Of a stretch of 64,000 bases of DNA, positions 8,747 through 17,161 are shown in pieces. Source of the DNA: Bradyrhizobiaceae bacterium Ga0074131 (GTDB lineage: Bacteria; Pseudomonadota; Alphaproteobacteria; Rhizobiales; Xanthobacteraceae); the NCBI GenBank assembly GCA_001464035.1, contig LNEC01000004.1, positions 124,001 through 188,000 of the forward strand, given 5' to 3'. A program made the translations under genes and the position numbers. Within the stretch, counting starts at the first letter, position 1. Each line of letters starts with the position of its first letter. Below the pieces are notes generated by a model, which searched no databases, was not told where the DNA came from, and saw only the letters and a list, made by a program, of their open reading frames with translations.

Positions 8747-9990
8747 TGGACGTCATGAATTCGGCCAGCAGTTCGGCTTTGCGAAACCGCGTGGTCGCCG
8801 CGGTGCTGGTGGCGGCTGCAATGATGGTGGGCGCGGTGCACCAGGCCCGCGCCGCGGACGCAGCCTTTGCCCAGTTCATCGCCTCGCTGTGGCCGGAAGC
8901 GCAGGCAGCCGGCGTCGCGCGGGCGGTGTTCGACGCCGAGACCCGCGGCCTCGAGCCGGACTACAAGCTGCCCGATCTGATCCTGCCCGGACGTCCCGCG
9001 ACCGGCGCGCCGTCGCAGGCCGAGTTCGTGCAGGTGCCGGCCGACTACGTCAAGGAAGCCAGCATCGCGCGACTGGCGGCGGAAGGGCAGCGGCTGATGG
9101 CCAAGCATCGCGCCACGCTTGGCGCGATCGAAACGCGCTTTGGCGTGCCAGCCAGCGTCGTGCTGGCGATCTGGGGCCGCGAAACCGATTACGGCCGCTA
9201 CGCGCTGCCCTATGACGGATTGCGCGTGCTGGCGACGCAGGCCTATGTCGGCCGTCGCAAGGAGCAGTATCGCACCGAGTTCATTCAGGCGCTCAAGCTG
9301 ATCGGCGACGGCGAGGTGACGCGCAAGGATCTGCGCTCGTCCTGGGCCGGCGCCACCGGCCTCACCCAGTTCCTGCCCTCCGAGCTCGGCAAGCACGGCG
9401 TCGACCTCGACGGGGACGGCCGCCGCGACATCTGGAATTCAGTGCCGGACGCGCTCGCTTCAGCGGCTCAACAGCTGGTCAACAAGGGCTGGCAGCCGGG
9501 CTTGCGCTGGGCCTATGAAGTGCGCGCGCCGGCCAGTACCGATTGCACCATCGGCGTGCCCGAAGTGACAAAACCGGTCGGGCAATGGCTGCGCGAGGGT
9601 TTCGTGCCGGTGCGCGGGCAAAAACTCGGCGCGGCCGAGCAGGCGCAGCCGGCCTCCTTGCTGCAGCCGGAGGGCATCTACGGCCCGGCGTTTCTGACCA
9701 CGAAGAACTACTTCGTCATCAAGGAATACAACTTTTCCGATCTGTACGTGCTGTTCGTCGGGCACCTCTCGGACCGCATCGTGAGCCCGCACTCGACGCA
9801 GTTGCGTACGTCCGCGGTCGAAGCGATGCAGCGCCACCTCACCCGCATCGGTCTCTACAGTGACAAGGTCGACGGCAAGGCGGGCATGAAAACCCGCGCC
9901 GCGCTCGGCGCCTATCAGAAATCGGCCGGACTCAAGGTGGATTGCTGGCCGAGCGAAGCCGTGCTGCGCGCGATCAGCGCGGCGCGCTGA
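8746..9990 (+). CDS. MltB-type lytic murein transglycosylase with peptidoglycan-binding domain
   Basis: 414 residues. A signal peptide (hydrophobic VVAAVLVAAAMMVGAV, cleaved near ARA-AD) sends it to the periplasm or outer membrane. The catalytic SLT_2 domain spans about 35-330 with the glutamate in WGRETDYG, followed by the motifs SWAGATGLTQFLPS and DLDGDGRRDIWNS. A C-terminal peptidoglycan-binding domain covers about 345-410 (LTRIGLYSDKVDGKAGMKTRAALGAYQ). The enzyme cuts glycan strands to 1,6-anhydro ends. ATG 8746 overlaps the previous stop; ATG 8755 is also possible. Confidence 0.9.
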   Translation: MDVMNSASSSALRNRVVAAVLVAAAMMVGAVHQARAADAAFAQFIASLWPEAQAAGVARAVFDAETRGLEPDYKLPDLILPGRPATGAPSQAEFVQVPADYVKEASIARLAAEGQRLMAKHRATLGAIETRFGVPASVVLAIWGRETDYGRYALPYDGLRVLATQAYVGRRKEQYRTEFIQALKLIGDGEVTRKDLRSSWAGATGLTQFLPSELGKHGVDLDGDGRRDIWNSVPDALASAAQQLVNKGWQPGLRWAYEVRAPASTDCTIGVPEVTKPVGQWLREGFVPVRGQKLGAAEQAQPASLLQPEGIYGPAFLTTKNYFVIKEYNFSDLYVLFVGHLSDRIVSPHSTQLRTSAVEAMQRHLTRIGLYSDKVDGKAGMKTRAALGAYQKSAGLKVDCWPSEAVLRAISAAR

Positions 9991-10009
9991 GAAAACGTCA
10001 CCAAAGAAA

Positions 10010-10032
10010 AACCCGGCCGCATGGGCCGGGTT
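10010..10032. terminator. Bidirectional rho-independent terminator
   Basis: AACCCGGCC (10010-10018) pairs perfectly with GGCCGGGTT (10024-10032) over a five-base loop. T residues follow on the plus strand, and an A-rich stretch (AAAGAAAAA) precedes it, which becomes a T-run on the minus strand. It sits between convergent genes ending at 9990 and 10068 and can serve both. Confidence 0.85.
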
Positions 10033-10067
10033 TGGGAATCGCGTCCGTATCGGAGGCGCCGGTCGGA

Positions 10068-10340
10068 TCAGTTGCAGACCTCGACCCGGCGATGACGGTA
10101 ACCGTAGCCATCCCAGAAGCGCTCGCGGACCAGACGGCAGGTCGGGTAGTCATCAACATACACCGGGGCCGGGGCCGCATAGGCCGGGCGGCTGGAGGCA
10201 ATCGCACCGCCGATGATGGCGCCGCCGATCAGGCCCCCGACCACGCCGGCGGCGACGCCGCGCTGTGCGCTGGCGGGCGTTGCGGCGAGCGAACCCGCGA
10301 TGGTCGCGATCGCGACGAAGGCAGCAAATGTCTTCTTCAT
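10068..10340 (-). CDS. Small secreted glycine-zipper protein
   Basis: 90 residues. Signal peptide MKKTFAAFVAIATIAGSLAA, cleavage near ASA-Q. Then a glycine-zipper hydrophobic segment (GVVGGLIGGAIIGGAIA), a proline/alanine stretch, and a C-terminal motif CRLVRERFWDGYGYRHRRVEVCN with two cysteines that may form a disulfide. The closely similar gene at 10571-10879 has the same layout, so these are tandem paralogues. Envelope location is predicted; function is unknown. Confidence 0.8.
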   Translation of the reverse strand: MKKTFAAFVAIATIAGSLAATPASAQRGVAAGVVGGLIGGAIIGGAIASSRPAYAAPAPVYVDDYPTCRLVRERFWDGYGYRHRRVEVCN

Positions 10341-10570
10341 TTCTAGGGCTCTCCTGGAGATGGCGCCTCGCGGCAGCCGGGTTCAAGTTGACTCACACGC
10401 CGAATTCGAAAAAGCCGTCTCGCTAGAAAGCAGCACAACAGTCAATCGAAAGTAAACGTTGCCGGGATATTGCCGGTAAAAACGGTCTTTTTCAGGCCAA
10501 CACCGACAAAAGTCCCGGGAACGCAGTGTTTTCGGGACGCCGTTTCGATCTTTAATGAAGATGAACGGTC

Positions 10571-10879
10571 CTAGTTACAGACCCTGACGTCGCGAACCCG
10601 CCAGCCATAACCGTCCCAGAACCGCTGGCGCTGCCAGAAGCAATCGGGCTGGACGACATAGGCCGGACCGCCGTAATAGCCATATCCCGGGCCGTAGTAA
10701 CCCGGCCCGTAATAGCCGTTCTGGGACGCGATCGCGCCGCCGACAATGGCGCCGCCGAGCAATCCGGCGGCCACACCCGCGGCAATACGGCCGTTGCGAG
10801 CCTCGGCGGCTTGCGGCGCTGCCACGGCCGAAACGGCCAGGGTGGCGACGGCAGCGAGCGCCATCAATGACTTCCTCAT
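10571..10879 (-). CDS. Small secreted glycine-zipper protein, paralogue of the previous gene
   Basis: 102 residues. Signal peptide MRKSLMALAAVATLAVSAVA, glycine zipper GVAAGLLGGAIVGGAIA, then a Gly/Tyr-rich insert (YYGPGYYGPGYGYYGG) that the neighbour lacks, and the shared end CFWQRQRFWDGYGWRVRDVRVCN. AAGGTGAA lies upstream of ATG 10879; the frame extends to 10951 but that part is not conserved-looking. Same strand as the paralogue, with a 230-base gap in which I see no gene. Confidence 0.8.
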   Translation of the reverse strand: MRKSLMALAAVATLAVSAVAAPQAAEARNGRIAAGVAAGLLGGAIVGGAIASQNGYYGPGYYGPGYGYYGGPAYVVQPDCFWQRQRFWDGYGWRVRDVRVCN

Positions 10880-11265
10880 GGCTTCACCTTTCTCAATGGA
10901 GGAGGGACGGCAAGTTGGTGTGTTTCGGCAAAAGTTCCATATTTTGCCCAAATGATCAATCCACGGAAGCGCCCATTTCGGTGAGAAATGAGGGCTAACT
11001 TGACGTTTGTGCGACGCGTTCGGGATCGGAGAGGGGACGTCGCCGATCCGCGACTGCCGCGATGGATGGGGGGGCTGCTACCGGAACTTGGCGGAAAACC
11101 TCATTGCAGCGGTTTTTTGATCTGCCGCAACCGCGGTTGTTAGACTCCCTTTAGTTTGGTGGCCGGTCAGTTTGGAATTGCTTGAAAAGGCGGTTTTTCC
11201 TTTTGCATCCCGCGGCGGCCTTCAATATCGAAGGGCTTACGCATCACCGATGGGCCTGCCGTTTC
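10880..11265. other. Gap upstream of bfd with a 12-base palindrome
   Basis: No gene seen in these 386 bases. CAACCGCGGTTG at 11128-11139 is a perfect palindrome, with TTGATC just upstream and TTAGACT just downstream. It may be a regulator site in the bfd promoter. I do not see a convincing Fur or Irr box. Confidence 0.35.
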
Positions 11266-11529
11266 ATGATTGTTTGTTCCTGTAACGTCATCAGCGACCA
11301 CGATGTCCGCAGCGCCGTCAACGCTGCGCACGACCTTCCGCGCAACGCGAAACAGATCTATGGTTGCCTCGGCTGCAGCGCCGAATGCGGCCGATGCGCC
11401 CGTACCATCAAGACCATCATTGACGAGGCCCTGGGTGACTGCGCCAAGTCCTGCTGTGCCGGATGCCCGCACAGCGAGGCGGTCGCGCAACCGCACGCCC
11501 TCACCGAGTTCGCGCTCGCCGCCTCCTGA
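11266..11529 (+). CDS. bfd: Bacterioferritin-associated ferredoxin
   Basis: 87 residues. MIVCSCNVISDHDVR is the standard Bfd start, with the CxC and a later CGRC supplying the [2Fe-2S] ligands; the region IYGCLGCSAECGRCARTIKTIIDEAL matches the BFD-like domain. Bfd docks on bacterioferritin and passes electrons for release of stored iron. ATG 11266 is chosen because the family starts exactly there; a frame open from 11182 adds unrelated residues. The C-terminal 30 residues, with further cysteines (CAKSCCAGC), are longer than in E. coli Bfd. bfr follows 123 bases downstream. Confidence 0.9.
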   Translation: MIVCSCNVISDHDVRSAVNAAHDLPRNAKQIYGCLGCSAECGRCARTIKTIIDEALGDCAKSCCAGCPHSEAVAQPHALTEFALAAS

Positions 11530-11652
11530 AATCTCCCAAGAAATCCGCAGATACACGCCTAGCCCTGCCGGATACGCATCGCAGAGGGTTGCTCCGGCCC
11601 AAAATGTGAATTAGACGCATTTCAAGTTTTTGACTCGGCAGCGGAGAGCATC

Positions 11653-12138
11653 ATGCAGGGCGACACGAAGGTTATAGAATTCCTCAACAAGGGCCTGCGC
11701 AGCGAGCTTACCGCGATCAACCAGTATTGGCTGCATTATCGGCTGCTGAACAACTGGGGCCTGCTGGATATGGCCAAGGTCTGGCGCAAGGAATCGATCG
11801 AGGAGATGAACCATGCCGATCGCTTCACCGATCGCATCCTGTTCCTCGACGGCTTTCCCAACATGCAGGTGCTCGATCCCTTGCGGATCGGCCAGAACGT
11901 CAAGGAAATCATCGAGGCGGACCTGGCCGCCGAAATCGGCGCCCGGGCGCTCTATCAGGAAGCGGCGACCCATTGTCACGCGGTCAAGGACTACGTCTCG
12001 CGCGACCTGTTCGAAAGCGTGATGAAGGACGAGGAGCACCACATCGATTTCCTCGAAACCCAGCTCGATCTGATCAAGCGCATCGGGCTCGAGCTGTACA
12101 CCCAGAAGCACGTCGGCGGACTCGAGAGCGAGCACTAG
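11653..12138 (+). CDS. bfr: Bacterioferritin
   Basis: 161 residues, normal for the family. Starts [28 protein letters not shown], with the ferroxidase glutamates in [16 protein letters not shown] and DEEHH, and the haem-ligand methionine in [18 protein letters not shown]. It forms 24-subunit haem-containing iron-storage shells in the cytosol. The upstream bfd gene on the same strand supports a joint role in iron storage and release. Confidence 0.95.
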   Translation: MQGDTKVIEFLNKGLRSELTAINQYWLHYRLLNNWGLLDMAKVWRKESIEEMNHADRFTDRILFLDGFPNMQVLDPLRIGQNVKEIIEADLAAEIGARALYQEAATHCHAVKDYVSRDLFESVMKDEEHHIDFLETQLDLIKRIGLELYTQKHVGGLESEH

Positions 12139-12227
12139 GCGCAAGCCACGCTCACGGCGCAATCAATCGGGAAGCCGCAGCGTACTGGATACCCGTTTTC
12201 GCGGGGTACGACACTCCATGCAAATCC

Positions 12228-12833
12228 CTACAGCTGCTCTTTGAAGCGCGCCTCGACCACGGCCTGGGTTTCCGGCTCGCCGAGGCCGGTCTGGTCGTGG
12301 ATCACCTGGCTGATGCTCGGCAGCGCCGCGCGCTCGACCCGGGTCTCCTGCGACCACAGCTTCGAGCGCATCAGCGCCTTGCCGCAATGGAAATAGGCCT
12401 CGAGCACGCTGATACTCAGCGCCGCGCGCGGCAGCTTGCCGAACTCCACCATCGAGGCCAGCAGTTCCGGATCCGCCGAGAGCCTGCCCTTGCCGCCGAC
12501 CCGCAGCGTTTCGTCGATACCGGGCACGAAGAAGATCAGCTGCACGAAGCCCGAGCCCTCGACGATGTTGCGAAAGCTGTCGATCCGGTTGTTGCCGGAG
12601 CGATCCGGCATCAGGAGCTGGTTCGGTCCGGCGACGTGGACAAAGCCGGGATTGCCGCCGCGCGGCGAGGCATCGACGCTGCCGTCGGAGCCCGAGGTGG
12701 CGAGCACGCAGAACGGCGACATCGCGATGAATTTCTGCGCATGCGCGTCGATCGCGGGGCGCGCCTTCGCGATCACGCGCGGCGAGGGGTCTGGATAGAT
12801 GGTCTTGAGGTCGTCGGCGGCAAGGTCGGTCAA
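12228..12833 (-). CDS. Pyridoxamine 5'-phosphate oxidase-family FMN-binding protein
   Basis: 201 residues, cytosolic. The split-barrel core shows KFIAMSPFCVLATSGSDGSVDASPRGGNPGFV, then LLMPDRSGNNRIDSFRNIVEGSGFVQLIFFVPG, and the C-terminal part EAYFHCGKALMRSKLW, all typical of the MSMEG_1061-type subgroup of PPOX flavoproteins. Members bind FMN or F420; the substrate is unknown. This is not PdxH: the PdxH phosphate- and pyridoxal-binding signature at the C-terminus is absent. Confidence 0.8.
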   Translation of the reverse strand: MTDLAADDLKTIYPDPSPRVIAKARPAIDAHAQKFIAMSPFCVLATSGSDGSVDASPRGGNPGFVHVAGPNQLLMPDRSGNNRIDSFRNIVEGSGFVQLIFFVPGIDETLRVGGKGRLSADPELLASMVEFGKLPRAALSISVLEAYFHCGKALMRSKLWSQETRVERAALPSISQVIHDQTGLGEPETQAVVEARFKEQL

Positions 12834-12919
12834 AATTCATCTCCCGGGAAGAATGCGTCGTGCCGTGGCGAGGATAACAGCGGGATCATCCCGCGGCCAT
12901 GGTTATCCACCGACATGGC

Positions 12920-13345
12920 CTATCGAGATGATCGATGCCGCCGCCACGGCCAGTCGATGACGCCGGCCCCATACAGCGCCCACCAGATGATGACAGGTTG
13001 CAGCGCCAGCCGCGGGCCGTGATAGAGCCAGCTGTCCGCGACGTAGGGCAGGTCGATGCCGTCGATCGCGTGCTTGAAATTGGCGGGCCAGACGCACAGC
13101 GCATAGGCCGCCAGCGCCACCCCCGCCCACCAGCGCAGCGGCTTCGTCACCAGGGCGACGGCGCCGGCAATTTCGCCTAGCCCGGTGAGCAGAATGATTT
13201 GCGGCGCGAACGGCACCCAGGACGGCGTGATCGCCAGCAGCTTTTCCGGTACCCACAGATGCGCAATTCCCGCCGCCGCGTAGAACGCGGCGAGGATACA
13301 GCGCATCACCGCGCGGTGGGTGTCGGATCTTTCGCTGGAAGGCAT
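12920..13345 (-). CDS. DoxX-like small integral membrane protein
   Basis: 141 residues with four hydrophobic segments: about 15-35 (ILAAFYAAAGIAHLWVP), 48-68 (PQIILLTGLGEIAGAVALV), 72-92 (WWAGVALAAYALCVWPANF) and 112-132 (LALQPVIIWWALYGAGV). The first segment with AGIAHL and the GLGEIAGAVAL loop resemble DoxX/DoxD-like membrane proteins. Function in this family is poorly defined. It stands alone between genes for a flavoprotein and a DUF2188 protein, all on the minus strand. Confidence 0.7.
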   Translation of the reverse strand: MPSSERSDTHRAVMRCILAAFYAAAGIAHLWVPEKLLAITPSWVPFAPQIILLTGLGEIAGAVALVTKPLRWWAGVALAAYALCVWPANFKHAIDGIDLPYVADSWLYHGPRLALQPVIIWWALYGAGVIDWPWRRHRSSR

Positions 13346-13475
13346 TTGTAAAGCTTAACATGTCCGGCGTCGTCGGGCCATGCTTCGGCGCGAAACGCCG
13401 CCCTGCTGCGTGATCGATCGCTCGACCCGACGGCTGACACGTTACACAGGATCGGCAGGGCGCGGTCCGCTGCCG

Positions 13476-13721
13476 CTACCGCTTGTCCTCGACGTCCGTC
13501 TCGGGACGGTCGCTGCCCGCGGCCGTTTCGGTGTGCCACTTGCCGTCGGCGGTTTCGTATTCGATCGCCTCGGTACGCCCGGGCACCCGCTGCTCGGCGG
13601 CGGCGCGCTTGGCGGCGGCCAGCGCCACGGCGTGCGTCGCAAAGGGCTCCGAGAATACGCCGTTGACAGTGTAGGCCCAGCCGCCGTCGTGCTGAACGAT
13701 CTTGTAGGTGACGTGGCTCAT
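13476..13721 (-). CDS. DUF2188 domain protein
   Basis: 81 residues, soluble. HDGGWAYTVNGVFSEPFATHAVALAAAKRAAAEQ is the compact strand-strand-helix pattern of DUF2188, and IEYETADGKWHTE completes it. The last 15 residues are a charged tail. Function unknown; DUF2188 proteins are common in rhizobia as stand-alone small proteins. Confidence 0.8.
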   Translation of the reverse strand: MSHVTYKIVQHDGGWAYTVNGVFSEPFATHAVALAAAKRAAAEQRVPGRTEAIEYETADGKWHTETAAGSDRPETDVEDKR

Positions 13722-13883
13722 GTGGAACTCGCTTCTGTTGTTGGCGGACGGCGGCGGCGGGGGTGAACACGCCGTCCATTCTATGACAAAATGCGGCGGC
13801 GATGTAGGTATTGCTGCGGCTTATTCGTCCTCGGGCCGACAGCCGCCGGCGCCGACCGAAGGCAGCCGGCAAGGGAGAGATCA

Positions 13884-14150
13884 ATGTGCCGCAACATCAA
13901 GACGCTGTTCAATTTCGAACCGCCGGCGAGCGAAGGCGAGATCCACGCCTCCGCGCTGCAATTCGTGCGAAAACTGTCCGGCTTCAACAAGCCCTCGCAG
14001 GCCAACGCCGAGGCGTTCGACCGAGCGGTCGCCGAGGTTTCGGCGGCGGCCCGGCGACTGCTGACCTCGCTCCACACCTACGCGCCGGCGCGCGACCGCG
14101 AAACCGAGGCTGAGAAGGCGAAGGAGCGGTCGCGGTTGCGGTTCGGGTAA
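13884..14150 (+). CDS. DUF2277 family protein
   Basis: 88 residues, soluble, with MCRNIKTLFNFEPPASEGEI at the start, which is almost invariant in DUF2277, followed by HASALQFVRKLSGFNKPSQANAEAFDRAVAEVS. Cys 2 lies in the conserved MCRNIK. The start is ATG 13884 with AGGGAGAG seven bases upstream; frames reaching further left are not conserved. Function unknown. Confidence 0.88.
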   Translation: MCRNIKTLFNFEPPASEGEIHASALQFVRKLSGFNKPSQANAEAFDRAVAEVSAAARRLLTSLHTYAPARDRETEAEKAKERSRLRFG

Positions 14151-14240
14151 CCGGCGTGCCGGCGGCGTGACGCACCTCACGGTGCGGCAGGGCGGCGTCG
14201 GTCATGATGGCTGCCAGTCTTCAGCCATCGGACAAAAGCC

Positions 14241-14450
14241 ATGAACCCCGTCACCCGATTGAAACTCAGTTCCTTCCTGTTCACGGTGTTGTGGACCGGC
14301 GGCATGTTGTGGTGGAGCGGGGCGTTCGAGCCCGCCAGCATCATCATATGGTCGATCGGCGGCGCACTGGCCGGTTATCTCTGGTACCGCGCGATGCGCT
14401 GGCAGTTTCAGCTCATGGGCATGCTGCCTCGCAACGAGCAGATGCGGTGA
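14241..14450 (+). CDS. Small two-helix membrane protein
   Basis: 69 residues. Two hydrophobic stretches, about 10-28 (SSFLFTVLWTGGMLWWSG) and 33-50 (IIIWSIGGALAGYLWYRAM), separated by a short acidic turn, with a basic C-terminus. No recognised family. Codon use matches neighbouring genes. Nothing in the context indicates a role. Confidence 0.6.
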   Translation: MNPVTRLKLSSFLFTVLWTGGMLWWSGAFEPASIIIWSIGGALAGYLWYRAMRWQFQLMGMLPRNEQMR

Positions 14451-14648
14451 GCGATCGAGGGTGGGCAAAGACGCACTTGCGCCGTGCCCGCCATTCAAGC
14501 CGCTCACGACGAACAGCGTATCCATCTCCGCCTGCTGGACCGAGCCGCCCCCACCACGCGCAAGGGCAGGTGGAGGGAGGGGAGAGAAGAGAGGAGCATC
14601 GCCAGGCGATGCGTCTCGATAGATGAAGCAACAGAAGTGGAGGTTGTT

Positions 14649-15821
14649 CTAGCCCGCGTTCCACATGACCGGAAGGTTGAGCAGTCCCCGAAATGCCCAG
14701 CCGCCGATCCGGACCGGCTCGCCGGCGTCGAGCCGCAAGTCCTTCAACCGCGCAAAGACGCTCGGCAATGCCACGTCGGCGACCATCGCGCGCGACGCAA
14801 ACGCGCCGGCGCAGTAATGCGGGCCGGCGCCGAAGGCGATGCTCTTCTGGGTGTTGCGGGTGACGTCGAAATCATCGGGGTTGGCGAAGCAGGCCTCGTC
14901 GCGATTGGCCGAGCCGAACATGAAGAACACGCGGTCCTCCGGCTCGAAATCGACGCCGCCATAGGACCACGGTTTGGCGACGCGCCGCGGCGACATCCCG
15001 ATCGGCGCGATCCAGCGGGCATATTCCTCGAACACGTCGAGCCATTTGGCCTTGCCGCCGCGCACCAGCGCCAGCTGTTCGGGATGCGTCAACAGCGCCC
15101 AGACCGTTCCGGAGATGGCGTCGCGCGGCTCGTTCTGCCCGCCGGAGATCGCGAGCTTGATGTTGGCGCGAATGCTGTCGATCGGCTGCCCGGCGGCGAG
15201 CAGCACGCTGAGGATCGAGCTGTTGGGATGCTTTGTCACCACCGGAATCATGTCATCGATCGCGGCGTCGATCCCTGATGTGGCGGCATGGCAGCGCGCC
15301 TCGACCTGCCTGTCGCCGGTGTAATTGGCGATGCCGTCGATCATCGCCTGCGACCACGCGTCCATGTCCTGGAAGCGCATGTTGGTGAGCCCGGTGACGT
15401 CCTTCAGGCATTCGGCCGACAGCGGCAGCGCGAACGCCTTGCAGAGATCGGCATGGCCGGCCGGCTCGAGTTCGTCGAGGATGCGGTCGGCATGGGCCTG
15501 AAACTGCCGGCTCCAGGTGTCGCGCACGGTGCGCGGCGACACCGAAGGAAACATCGCCGCGCGCTCGGCCATATGGGCCTCGCCGTCCTTGCGCATCATG
15601 TTGTGGCCCATCAGCGTGTTCATCAGTCCGGCCGGCTGGTGCGAGGAGAACACGTCGATGCGCTTTTCCTGGCTGAAGATGTCGTCGCGCCGGGTGAAGA
15701 CGGTGGAGCCGAGCTGCGGCACGAAGGCGATCGGCGCCTGTTTCCGCATCTTCGCCAATGCCGGATAGGGATCGGCCCAGAAGCTGGCGACGTCGATGTC
15801 GAAATGCGGAGCGTTGGACAT
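14649..15821 (-). CDS. Cytochrome P450 with atypical I-helix
   Basis: 390 residues, soluble bacterial type. The ExxR pair is in EEYARW, and the haem loop FGAGPHYCAGAFASR places the thiolate Cys near 337. The I-helix reads AISGGQNEPRDAIS, where the usual acid-alcohol pair (as in GGxDTTR) is replaced by Asn-Glu followed by Pro; this can change proton delivery in oxygen activation. Substrate unknown; no ferredoxin gene is adjacent. Start ATG 15821 (MSNAPHFDID) is preferred; a GTG at 15851 would add ten residues. Confidence 0.88.
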   Translation of the reverse strand: MSNAPHFDIDVASFWADPYPALAKMRKQAPIAFVPQLGSTVFTRRDDIFSQEKRIDVFSSHQPAGLMNTLMGHNMMRKDGEAHMAERAAMFPSVSPRTVRDTWSRQFQAHADRILDELEPAGHADLCKAFALPLSAECLKDVTGLTNMRFQDMDAWSQAMIDGIANYTGDRQVEARCHAATSGIDAAIDDMIPVVTKHPNSSILSVLLAAGQPIDSIRANIKLAISGGQNEPRDAISGTVWALLTHPEQLALVRGGKAKWLDVFEEYARWIAPIGMSPRRVAKPWSYGGVDFEPEDRVFFMFGSANRDEACFANPDDFDVTRNTQKSIAFGAGPHYCAGAFASRAMVADVALPSVFARLKDLRLDAGEPVRIGGWAFRGLLNLPVMWNAG

Positions 15822-15896
15822 GGGCAGGCGATCCGTGGCCGGGTTGGCCACAGGGTGGCCAAGCCGGGCCGGGCTGTCAAACCCGATCGTCGCGCG

Positions 15897-16148
15897 CTAT
15901 TCCTGATGCACGGGCACGTCGATGCCGTCGGCGGAATATTGTCGGATCTTGTTGCGCAGGGTGCGCACCGAAACCCCGAGCACGCGTGCCGCGCGGGTGC
16001 GATTGCCGCCGCAGCGGCCAAGGGTCTGCAGCACCAGCTCGCGCTCGACCTCGCCGACAGTGGCGCCGATCAGCAACGGCACGATTTCATGGGGAGCAAG
16101 CGAAGGCGCCGAAACCGGCGGCGCTGGAACAACGGACTCACGGATCAT
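15897..16148 (-). CDS. Fis-type helix-turn-helix DNA-binding protein
   Basis: 83 residues. The C-terminal half, VERELVLQTLGRCGGNRTRAARVLGVSVRTLRNKIRQY, is a Fis/NtrC-type HTH, closest in style to the DNA-binding end of FlbD or FleQ-like activators, but without the AAA+ and receiver parts. It could act as a stand-alone regulator. GGGAGG lies five bases before ATG 16148, which decides the start against the longer open frame to 16223. Target genes are unknown; P450 and SDR genes flank it on the same strand. Confidence 0.78.
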   Translation of the reverse strand: MIRESVVPAPPVSAPSLAPHEIVPLLIGATVGEVERELVLQTLGRCGGNRTRAARVLGVSVRTLRNKIRQYSADGIDVPVHQE

Positions 16149-16280
16149 CGACACCTCCCGATCAACGCCCACTCCATACGCGGAGCGGAAACATCGAGAA
16201 CGAATGAACCCCAGCGCAGGCAAGGTGGATTGATTTGGTTAACGAAACCTTAACGGCGGCACGAACCTGGTCGGCATGCC

Positions 16281-17048
16281 TCAAACCGTCCGGTACCCGC
16301 CGTCCACCATTACCATCGAACCGCTGACGTAGGCCGACAGGTCCGAAGCGAGGAAGATCGCCGGCCCGACGATGTCCTCGGGCTTGCCGGCGCGCCCCAA
16401 CGGGGTGTGAGCGATGAAGACCTTCGCCAGTTCCGGATTGCCGGCGCGCACCTTCTCGTTCAGCGGGGTTTCGATGAATCCGGGGCCGATCGCATTGGCG
16501 CGCACGCCGTCCTTGCCGAGTTCGGCGGCGAGCGCCTTGGTGAAGCCGAGCACGCCGTGTTTCGAGGCGGTGTAGGCGGGCGAGCTCGGCGTGCGCAGAT
16601 GCACGAAGGACTGGATCGAACCGATGTTGACGATCCGCCCCTTGGCCGCGCGCAACGGCGAGAGAAACGCGTAGGTCACGTTGAAGACGCCGGTGAGGTT
16701 GATGGCGATGATGTCTTCCCAGTCGTTGATCACGGCCTCGGGCGCGCCCAGCAGGCCGTTGCGCCGCGCGATGCCGGCATTGTTGACCAGGATCGAGACC
16801 TGTCCGATCGTGTCGGCGATCCTTTTCGCGACCGCGACGCAGTCGTCGCGCTTGGTCACGTCGAGCACGAAACTGTCGGCCTGGCCGCCGCTGCTGCGGA
16901 TTTCCTGCGCCGCCTCGGCCGCCGCCTTCTCGTTCATGTCGAGCAGCACCACGCGCGCGCCTTCCTTGGCGTAGCCGGCTGCGATCGCGCGTCCGATCCC
17001 GGAGGCCGCGCCTGTGACGACCGCGATATGGTTTTCGAGAAGGGCCAT
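16281..17048 (-). CDS. SDR family NAD(P)-dependent oxidoreductase
   Basis: 255 residues, typical classical SDR. TGAASGIG at 12-19 is the cofactor loop, LDMN at 36-39 ends in Asp, favouring NAD over NADP, LVNNAGIAR is the NNAG motif, and SPAYTASK contains the catalytic Tyr and Lys, preceded by the Ser in NIGSIQS. The C-terminus (YVSGSMVMVDGGYRTV) is family standard. AGGAAACCCC lies before ATG 17048. Substrate unknown. Confidence 0.9.
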   Translation of the reverse strand: MALLENHIAVVTGAASGIGRAIAAGYAKEGARVVLLDMNEKAAAEAAQEIRSSGGQADSFVLDVTKRDDCVAVAKRIADTIGQVSILVNNAGIARRNGLLGAPEAVINDWEDIIAINLTGVFNVTYAFLSPLRAAKGRIVNIGSIQSFVHLRTPSSPAYTASKHGVLGFTKALAAELGKDGVRANAIGPGFIETPLNEKVRAGNPELAKVFIAHTPLGRAGKPEDIVGPAIFLASDLSAYVSGSMVMVDGGYRTV

Positions 17049-17161
17049 GGGGTTTCCTCAGGTCTTGGTTTTCCGGATCGATGCAAACTAGTTCAAATTG
17101 ACGGACGCGGGAACGGAAAGCTTTACCGGTCTGGCGTATCTGTTCGGTCCGGTGTTGCACC

